NCBI GenBank assembly: GCA_964036315.1
Contig: OZ038517.1
Coordinates: forward strand, 14,172,272 to 14,236,271
From: Acanthosepion esculentum
Lineage: Eukaryota; Mollusca; Cephalopoda; Sepiida; Sepiidae
Length of the DNA stretch: 64,000 bases
Direction: 5' to 3'
Shown here piece after piece: positions 53,986 to 64,000 of this stretch (position 1 is the first letter of the stretch; each line of letters opens with the position of its first letter). Below the pieces are notes generated by a model. The model ran no database searches. It saw only the letters and a program-made list of their open reading frames with translations, and had not been told where the DNA came from. The position numbers and the translations under genes are program-made.

Positions 53986-56900
53986 CAGAAACTGACACTT
54001 CATGTTCTTCAACCTCATCTGACAGGAGAATGGCCAGATTTACACTAAAAAAGGAGACAGTCTAATACACACCTGTTAACATTTTCATAGCACCAAATCC
54101 TGAGTTGCCTATGCATGGGGGATTTATTATTAGCAAGGATAGTCAATCCTTCCTTCTTTATGAAACTGATACTTCATGTGCTTCAACCTCATCCGACAGG
54201 AGAATAGCCAGATTTACACTAAAAAAGGAGACAGTCTAATACATACCTGTTAACATTTTCATAGCACCAAATCCTGAGTTGCCTATGCATGGGGGATTTA
54301 TTATTACCAAGGATAGTCAATCCTTCCTTCTTTATGAAACTGATACTTCATGTGCTTCAACCTCATCCGACAGGAGAATAGCCAGATTTACACTAAAAAA
54401 GGAGACAGTCTAATACATACCTGTTAACATTTTCATAGCACCAAATCCTGAGTTGCCTATGCATGGGGGATTTATTATTACCAAGGATAGTCAATCCTTC
54501 CTTCTTTATGAAACTGATACTTCATGTGCTTCAACCTCATCCGACAGGAGAATAGCCAGATTTACACTAAAAAAGGAGACAGTCTAATACATACCTGTTA
54601 ACATTTTCATAGCACCAAATCCTGAGTTGCCTATGCATGGGGGATTTATTATTAGCAAGGATAGTCAATCCTTCCTTCTTTATGAAACTGATACTTCATG
54701 TGCTTCAACCTCATCCGACAGGAGAATAGCCAGATTTACACTAAAAAAGGAGACAGTCTAATACATACCTGTTAACATTTTCATAGCACCAAATCCTGAG
54801 TTGCCTATGCATGGGGGATTTATTATTAGCAAGGATAGTCAATCCTTCCTTCTTTATGAAACTGATACTTCATGTGCTTCAACCTCATCCGACAGGAGAA
54901 TAGCCAGATTTACACTAAAAAAGGAGACAGTCTAATACATACCTGTTAACATTTTCATAGCACCAAATCCTGAGTGGCCTATGCATGGGGGATTTATTAT
55001 TAGCAAGGATAGTCAATCCTTCCTTCTTTATGAAACTGATACTTCATGTGCTTCAACCTCATCCGACAGGAGAATAGCCAGATTTACACTAAAAAAGGAG
55101 ACAGTCTAATACATACCTGTTAACATTTTCATAGCACCAAATCCTGAGTGGCCTATGCATGGGGGATTTATTATTAGCAAGGATAGTCAATCCTTCCTTC
55201 TTTATGAAACTGATACTTCATGTGCTTCAACCTCATCCGACAGGAGAATAGCCAGATTTACACTAAAAAAGGAGACAGTCTAATACATACCTGTTAACAT
55301 TTTCATAGCACCAAATCCTGAGTGGCCTATGCAATGGGGATTTATTATTAGCAAGGATAGTCAATCCTTCCTTCTTTATGAAACTGATACTTCATGTGCT
55401 TCAACCTCATCCGACAGGAGAATAGCCAGATTTACACTAAAAAAGGAGACAGTCTAATACATACCTGTTAACATTTTCATAGCACCAAATCCTGAGTTGC
55501 CTATGCAATGGGGATTTATTATTAGCAAGGATAGTCAATCCTTCCTTCTTTATGAAACTGATACTTCATGTGCTTCAACCTCATCCGACAGGAGAATAGC
55601 CAGATTTACACTAAAAAAGGAGACAGTCTAATACATACCTGTTAACATTTTCATAGCACCAAATCCTGAGTGGCCTATGCATGGGGGATTTATTATTAGC
55701 AAGGATAGTCAATCCTTCCTTCTTTATGAAACTGATACTTCATGTGCTTCAACCTCATCCGACAGGAGAATAGCCAGATTTACACTAAAAAAGGAGACAG
55801 TCTAATACATACCTGTTAACATTTTCATAGCACCAAATCCTGAGTGGCCTATGCATGGGGGATTTATTATTAGCAAGGATAGTCAATCCTTCCTTCTTTA
55901 TGAAACTGATACTTCATGTCCTTCAACCTCATCCGACAGGAGAATAGCCAGATTTACACTAAAAAAGGAGACAGTCTAATACATACCTGTTAACATTTTC
56001 ATAGCACCAAATCCTGAGTGGCCTATGCAATGGGGATTTATTATTAGCAAGGATAGTCAATCCTTCCTTCTTTATGAAACTGATACTTCATGTGCTTCAA
56101 CCTCATCCGACAGGAGAATAGCCAGAATTACACTAAAAAAGGAGACAGTCTAATACACACCTGTTATAATTTTCATAGCACCAAATCCTGAGTTGCCTAT
56201 GCATGGGGGATTTATTATTACCAAGGATAGTCAATCCTTCCTTCTTTATGAAACTGATACTTCATGTGCTTCAACCTCATCCGACAGGAGAATAGCCAGA
56301 TTTACACTAAAAAAGGAGACAGTCTAATACATACCTGTTAACATTTTCATAGCACCAAATCCTGAGTGGCCTATGCAATGGGGATTTATTATTAGCAAGG
56401 ATAGTCAATCCTTCCTTCTTTATGAAACTGATACTTCATGTGCTTCAACCTCATCTGACAGGAGAATAGCCAGATTTACACTAAAAAAGGAGACAGTCTA
56501 ATACATACCTGTTAACATTTTCATAGCACCAAATCCTGAGTGGCCTATGCATGGGGGATTTATTATTAGCAAGGATAGTCAATCCTTCCTTCTTTATGAA
56601 ACTGATACTTCATGTCCTTCAACCTCATCCGACAGGAGAATAGCCAGATTTACACTAAAAAAGGAGACAGTCTAATACATACCTGTTAACATTTTCATAG
56701 CACCAAATCCTGAGTGGCCTATGCAATGGGGATTTATTATTAGCAAGGATAGTCAATCCTTCCTTCTTTATGAAATTGATACTTCATGTGCTTCAACCTC
56801 ATCCGACAGGAGAATAGCCAGATTTACACTAAAAAAGGAGACAGTCTAATATACACCTGTTAAATTTTTCATAGCACCAAATCCTGAGTGGCCTATGCAA

Positions 56901-59900
56901 TGGGGATTTATTATTAGCAAGGATAGTCAATCCTTCCTTCTCTATGAAACTGATACTTCATGTCCTTCAACCTCATCCGACAGGAGAATAGCCAGATTTA
57001 CACTAAAAAAGGAGACAGTCTAATACATACCTGTTAACATTTTCATAGCACCAAATCCTGAGTTGCCTATGCATGGGGGATTTATTATTAGCAAGGATAG
57101 TCAATCCTTCCTTCTTTATGAAACTGATACTTCATGTGCTTCAACCTCATCCGACAGGAGAATAGCCAGATTTACACTAAAAAAGGAGACAGTCTAATAT
57201 ACACCTGTTAAATTTTTCATAGCACCAAATCCTGAGTGGCCTATGCAATGGGGATTTATTATTAGCAAGGATAGTCAATCCTTCCTTCTCTATGAAACTG
57301 ATACTTCATGTCCTTCAACCTCATCCGACAGGAGAATAGCCAGATTTACACTAAAAAAGGAGACAGTCTAATACATACCTGTTAACATTTTCATAGCACC
57401 AAATCCTGAGTTGCCTATGCATGGGGGATTTATTATTAGCAAGGATAGTCAATCCTTCCTTCTTTATGAAACTGATACTTCATGTGCTTCAACCTCATCC
57501 GACAGGAGAATAGCCAGATTTACACTAAAAAAGGAGACAGTCTAATATACACCTGTTAAATTTTTCATAGCACCAAATCCTGAGTGGCCTATGCAATGGG
57601 GATTTATTATTAGCAAGGATAGTCAATCCTTCCTTCTCTATGAAACTGATACTTCATGTCCTTCAACCTCATCCGACAGGAGAATAGCCAGATTTACACT
57701 AAAAAAGGAGACAGTCTAATACATACCTGTTAACATTTTCATAGCACCAAATCCTGAGTTGCCTATGCATGGGGGATTTATTATTAGCAAGGATAGTCAA
57801 TCCTTCCTTCTTTGTGAAACTGATACTTCATGTCCTTCAACCTCATCCGACAGGAGAATAGCCAGATTTACACTAAAAAAGGAGACAGTCTAATACATAC
57901 CTGTTAACATTTTCATAGCACCAAATCCTGAGTTGCCTATGCATGGGGGATTTATTATTAGCAAGGATAGTCAATCCTTCCTTCTTTATGAAACTGATAC
58001 TTCATGTCCTTCAACCTCATCCGACAGGAGAATAGCCAGATTTACACTAAAAAAGGAGACAGTCTAATACATACCTGTTAACATTTTCATAGCACCAAAT
58101 CCTGAGTTGCCTATGCAATGGGGATTTATTATTAGCAAGGATAGTCAATCCTTCCTTCTTTATGAAACTGATACTTCATGTCCTTCAACCTCATCCGACA
58201 GGAGAATAGCCAGATTTACACTAAAAAAGGAGACAATCTAATACATACCTGTTAACATTTTCATAGCACCAAATCCTGAGTTGCCTATGCATGGGGGATT
58301 TATTATTAGCAAGGATAGTCAATCCTTCCTTCTTTATGAAACTGATACTTCATGTCCTTCAACCTCATCCGACAGGAGAATAGCCAGATTTACACTAAAA
58401 AAGGAGACAGTCTAATACATACCTGTTAACATTTTCATAGCACCAAATCCTGAGTTGCCTATGCAATGGGGATTTATTATTAGCAAGGATAGTCAATCCT
58501 TCCTTCTTTATGAAACTGATACTTCATGTCCTTCAACCTCATCCGACAGGAGAATAGCCAGATTTACACTAAAAAAGGAGACAATCTAATACATACCTGT
58601 TAACATTTTCATAGCACCAAATCCTGAGTTGCCTATGCATGGGGGATTTATTATTAGCAAGGATAGTCAATCCTTCCTTCTTTATGAAACTGATACTTCA
58701 TGTCCTTCAACCTCATCCGACAGGAGAATAGCCAGATTTACACTAAAAAAGGAGACAGTCTAATACATACCTGTTAACATTTTCATAGCACCAAATCCTG
58801 AGTTGCCTATGCAATGGGGATTTATTATTAGCAAGGATATTCAATCCTTCCTTCTTTATGAAACTGATACTTCATGTCCTTCAACCTCATCCGACAGGAG
58901 AATAGCCAGATTTACACTAAAAAAGGAGACAGTCTAATACATACCTGTTAACATTTTCATAGCACCAAATCCTGAGTTGCCTATGCATGGGGGATTTATT
59001 ATTAGCAAGGATAGTCAATCCTTCCTTCTTTATGAAACTGATACTTCATGTCCTTCAACCTCATCCGACAGGAGAATAGCCAGATTTACACTAAAAAAGG
59101 AGACAGTCTAATACATACCTGTTAACATTTTCATAGCACCAAATCCTGAGTTGCCTATGCATGGGGGATTTATTATTAGCAAGGATAGTCAATCCTTCCT
59201 TCTTTATGAAACTGATACTTCATGTGCTTCAACCTCATCCGACAGGAGAATAGCCAGATTTACACTAAAAAAGGAGACAGTCTAATACATACCTGTTAAC
59301 ATTTTCATAGCACCAAATCCTGAGTGGCCTATGCAATGGGGATTTATTATTAGCAAGGATAGTCAATCCTTCCTTCTTTATGAAACTGATACTTCATGTC
59401 CTTCAACCTCATCCGACAGGAGAATAGCCAGATTTACACTAAAAAAGGAGACAGTCTAATACATACCTGTTAACATTTTCATAGCACCAAATCCTGAGTT
59501 GCCTATGCATGGGGGATTTATTATTAGCAAGGATAGTCAATCCTTCCTTCTTTATGAAACTGATACTTCATGTCCTTCAACCTCATCCGACAGGAGAATA
59601 GCCAGATTTACACTAAAAAAGGAGACAGTCTAATACATACCTGTTAACATTTTCATAGCACCAAATCCTGAGTTGCCTATGCAATGGGGATTTATTATTA
59701 GCAAGGATAGTCAATCCTTCCTTCTTTATGAAACTGATACTTCATGTGCTTCAACCTCATCCGACAGGAGAATAGCCAGATTTACACTAAAAAAGGAGAC
59801 AGTCTAATACATACCTGTTAACATTTTCATAGCACCAAATCCTGAGTTGCCTATGCAATGGGGATTTATTATTAGCAAGGATAGTCAATCCTTCCTTCTT

Positions 59901-62900
59901 TATGAAACTGATACTTCATGTCCTTCAACCTCATCCGACAGGAGAATAGCCAGATTCACACTAAAAAAGGAGACAGTCTAATACATACCTGTTAACATTT
60001 TCATAGCACCAAATCCTGAGTTGCCTATGCATGGGGGATTTATTATTAGCAAGGATAGTCAATCCTTCCTTCTTTATGAAACTGATACTTCATGTCCTTC
60101 AACCTCATCCGACAGGAGAATAGCCAGATTTACACTAAAAAAGGAGACAGTCTAATACATACCTGTTAACATTTTCATAGCACCAAATCCTGAGTTGCCT
60201 ATGCAATGGGGATTTATTATTAGCAAGGATAGTCAATCCTTCCTTCTTTATGAAACTGATACTTCATGTCCTTCAACCTCATCCGACAGGAGAATAGCCA
60301 GATTTACACTAAAAAAGGAGACAGTCTAATACATACCTGTTAACATTTTCATAGCACCAAATCCTGAGTTGCCTATGAATGGGGGATTTATTATTAGCAA
60401 GGATAGTCAATCCTTCCTTCTTTATGAAACTGATACTTCATGTCCTTCAACCTCATCCGACAGGAGAATAGCCAGATTTACACTAAAAAAGGAGACAGTC
60501 TAATACATACCAGTTAACATTTTCATAGCACCAAATCCTGAGTTGCCTATGCATGGGGGATTTATTATTAGCAAGGATAGTCAATCCTTCCTTCTTTATG
60601 AAACTGATACTTCATGTCCTTCAACCTCATCCGACAGGAGAATAGCCAGATTTACACTAAAAAAGGAGACAGTCTAATACATACCTGTTAACATTTTCAT
60701 AGCACCAAATCCTGAGTTGCCTATGCATGGGGGATTTATTATTAGCAAGGATAGTCAATCCTTCCTTCTTTATGAAACTGATACTTCATGTGCTTCAACC
60801 TCATCCGACAGGAGAATAGCCAGATTTACACTAAAAAAGAAGACAATCTAATACACACCTGTTAAATTTTTCATAGCACCAAATCCTGAGTGGCCTATGC
60901 AATGGGGATTTATTATTAGCAAGGATAGTCAATCCTTCCTTCTTTATGAAACTGATACTTCATGTGCTTCAACCTCATCCGACAGGAGAATAGCCAGATT
61001 TACACTAAAAAAGAAGACAATCTAATACACACCTGTTAAATTTTTCATAGCACCAAATCCTGAGTGGCCTATGCAATGGGGATTTATTATTAGCAAGGAT
61101 AGTCAATCCTTCCTTCTTTATGAAACTGATACTTCATGTCCTTCAACCTCATCCGACAGGAGAATAGCCAGATTTACACTAAAAAAGGAGACAGTCTAAT
61201 ACATACCTGTTAACATTTTCATAGCACCAAATCCTGAGTTGCCTATGAATGGGGGATTTATTATTAGCAAGGATAGTCAATCCTTCCTTCTTTATGAAAC
61301 TGATACTTCATGTCCTTCAACCTCATCCGACAGGAGAATAGCCAGATTTACACTAAAAAAGGAGACAGTCTAATACATACCAGTTAACATTTTCATAGCA
61401 CCAAATCCTGAGTTGCCTATGCATGGGGGATTTATTATTAGCAAGGATAGTCAATCCTTCCTTCTTTATGAAACTGATACTTCATGTCCTTCAACCTCAT
61501 CCGACAGGAGAATAGCCAGATTTACACTAAAAAAGGAGACAGTCTAATACATACCTGTTAACATTTTCATAGCACCAAATCCTGAGTTGCCTATGCATGG
61601 GGGATTTATTATTAGCAAGGATAGTCAATCCTTCCTTCTTTATGAAACTGATACTTCATGTCCTTCAACCTCATCCGACAGGAGAATAGCCAGATTTACA
61701 CTAAAAAAGGAGACAGTCTAATACATACCTGTTAACATTTTCATAGCACCAAATCCTGAGTTGCCTATGCATGGGGGATTTATTATTAGCAAGGATAGTC
61801 AATCCTTCCTTCTTTATGAAACTGATACTTCATGTGCTTCAACCTCATCCGACAGGAGAATAGCCAGATTTACACTAAAAAAGAAGACAATCTAATACAC
61901 ACCTGTTAAATTTTTCATAGCACCAAATCCTGAGTGGCCTATGCAATGGGGATTTATTATTAGCAAGGATAGTCAATCCTTCCTTCTTTATGAAACTGAT
62001 ACTTCATGTGCTTCAACCTCATCCGACAGGAGAATAGCCAGATTTACACTAAAAAAGAAGACAATCTAATACACACCTGTTAAATTTTTCATAGCACCAA
62101 ATCCTGAGTGGCCTATGCAATGGGGATTTATTATTAGCAAGGATAGTCAATCCTTCCTTCTTTATGAAACTGATACTTCATGTGCTTCAACCTCATCCGA
62201 CAGGAGAATAGCCAGATTTACACTAAAAAAGAAGACAATCTAATACACACCTGTTAAATTTTTCATAGCACCAAATCCTGAGTGGCCTATGCAATGGGGA
62301 TTTATTATTAGCAAGGATAGTCAATCCTTCCTTCTTTATGAAACTGATACTTCATGTCCTTCAACCTCATCCGACAGGAGAATAGCCAGATTTACACTAA
62401 AAAAGGAGACAGTCTAATACATACCTGTTAACATTTTCATAGCACCAAATCCTGAGTTGCCTATGAATGGGGGATTTATTATTAGCAAGGATAGTCAATC
62501 CTTCCTTCTTTATGAAACTGATACTTCATGTCCTTCAACCTCATCCGACAGGAGAATAGCCAGATTTACACTAAAAAAGGAGACAGTCTAATACATACCA
62601 GTTAACATTTTCATAGCACCAAATCCTGAGTTGCCTATGCATGGGGGATTTATTATTAGCAAGGATAGTCAATCCTTCCTTCTTTATGAAACTGATACTT
62701 CATGTCCTTCAACCTCATCCGACAGGAGAATAGCCAGATTTACACTAAAAAAGGAGACAGTCTAATACATACCTGTTAACATTTTCATAGCACCAAATCC
62801 TGAGTTGCCTATGCATGGGGGATTTATTATTAGCAAGGATAGTCAATCCTTCCTTCTTTATGAAACTGATACTTCATGTCCTTCAACCTCATCCGACAGG

Positions 62901-64000
62901 AGAATAGCCAGATTTACACTAAAAAAGGAGACAGTCTAATACATACCTGTTAACATTTTCATAGCACCAAATCCTGAGTTGCCTATGAATGGGGGATTTA
63001 TTATTAGCAAGGATAGTCAATCCTTCCTTCTTTATGAAACTGATACTTCATGTCCTTCAACCTCATCCGACAGGAGAATAGCCAGATTTACACTAAAAAA
63101 GGAGACAGTCTAATACATACCAGTTAACATTTTCATAGCACCAAATCCTGAGTTGCCTATGCATGGGGGATTTATTATTAGCAAGGATAGTCAATCCTTC
63201 CTTCTTTATGAAACTGATACTTCATGTCCTTCAACCTCATCCGACAGGAGAATAGCCAGATTTACACTAAAAAAGGAGACAGTCTAATACATACCTGTTA
63301 ACATTTTCATAGCACCAAATCCTGAGTTGCCTATGCATGGGGGATTTATTATTAGCAAGGATAGTCAATCCTTCCTTCTTTATGAAACTGATACTTCATG
63401 TCCTTCAACCTCATCCGACAGGAGAATAGCCAGATTTACACTAAAAAAGGAGACAGTCTAATACATACCTGTTAACATTTTCATAGCACCAAATCCTGAG
63501 TGGCCTATGCAATGGGGATTTATTATTAGCAAGGATAGTCAATCCTTCCTTCTTTATGAAACTGATACTTCATGTCCTTCAACCTCATCCGACAGGAGAA
63601 TAGCCAGATTTACACTAAAAAAGGAGACAGTCTAATACATACCAGTTAACATTTTCATAGCACCAAATCCTGAGTTGCCTATGCATGGGGGATTTATTAT
63701 TAGCAAGGATAGTCAATCCTTCCTTCTTTATGAAACTGATACTTCATGTCCTTCAACCTCATCCGACAGGAGAATAGCCAGATTTACACTAAAAAAGGAG
63801 ACAGTCTAATACATACCTGTTAACATTTTCATAGCACCAAATCCTGAGTTGCCTATGCATGGGGGATTTATTATTAGCAAGGATAGTCAATCCTTCCTTC
63901 TTTATGAAACTGATACTTCATGTCCTTCAACCTCATCCGACAGGAGAATAGCCAGATTTACACTAAAAAAGGAGACAGTCTAATACATACCTGTTAACAT
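53986..64000. repeat. 174-bp satellite array, at least 57 monomers
   Basis: 'cttcatgt' recurs at exact 174-bp steps (catg at 54001, 54175, 54349, 54523 and onward) to the right edge. Monomers are nearly identical and differ at a few linked sites: gtgcttc/gtccttc, atgcatggggg/atgcaatgggg/atgaatggggg, gagttgcc/gagtggcc, acctgttaac/accagttaac, ggagacagtc/gaagacaatc, ttaacatttt/ttaaattttt. The first monomer is the most diverged. Each carries the hairpin AAGGAT-AGTCA-ATCCTT. A length near 170 bp, high homogeneity and higher-order structure are typical of centromeric or pericentromeric satellites. The array continues beyond the window. Confidence 0.98.

Noticed and set aside
53986..64000. CRISPR-like array
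   Set aside because: The whole 174-bp unit repeats with no unique spacers, and the context is an animal genome. It is a satellite.
53986..64000. CENP-B box in the satellite
   Set aside because: The monomer has no match to TTCG-4N-A-2N-CGGG; only 'catccgacagg' is vaguely similar.

Overview
The window is 64 kb of animal nuclear DNA made almost entirely of repeats. It has long AT/CA/CT microsatellites, two large satellite arrays, and decayed transposable elements of many superfamilies: P-element/THAP9, mariner, pogo/Tigger, hAT, Penelope, Tx1-type LINE and at least two other LINE families. No bacterial operon logic applies, and I found no convincing host gene. The only host-gene hint is one possible terminal exon at 44274-44393. 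The element mix and the microsatellite style fit an invertebrate, perhaps a mollusc such as a cephalopod. That placement is inference; nothing in the window proves it.

Layout. 1-2431: AT microsatellite with nested hairpins, then unclassified sequence with a short diverged tandem repeat. 2432-13560: about 11 kb of a 20-bp minisatellite whose unit carries a telomere-like CCCTAA, with 1360-bp and 1019-bp secondary duplications. 13780-15736: decayed mariner copies, one apparently split around a LINE fragment. 16300-18210: Penelope-like remnants with hammerhead-ribozyme-like motifs and a GIY-YIG endonuclease fragment. 18206-21055: minus-strand LINE 3' fragments, one interrupted by a second LINE. 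22250-25060: minus-strand LINE remnants broken by two hAT elements, both with intact 8-bp target duplications. 25320-29590: dispersed repeats, a 44-bp minisatellite and a 220-270-bp tandem repeat. 30010-33840: mariner and pogo/Tigger remnants. 34190-38735: a nearly full-length dead Tx1-type LINE on the minus strand. It abuts a plus-strand P-element/THAP9-like transposase pseudogene (38728-40115). 40380-43340: hammerhead motif, palindromes and dispersed repeats. 43837-48500: C/T-rich sequence, trinucleotide arrays and a TATC array. 48963-53450: a second Penelope 3' end, a large inverted repeat, LINE and pogo remnants and a possible tRNA-derived SINE. From about 53990 to the right edge: at least 57 copies of a 174-bp satellite.

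The elements do not work together as a system. They record successive insertion and decay next to satellite DNA, as expected of a pericentromeric, subtelomeric or other gene-poor region. The most interesting signals are the 174-bp satellite (higher-order structure; a monomer of exactly 58 codons with one stop), the telomere-motif minisatellite, the hammerhead-like motifs, the P-element relic and the foldback built from 111-bp repeats.
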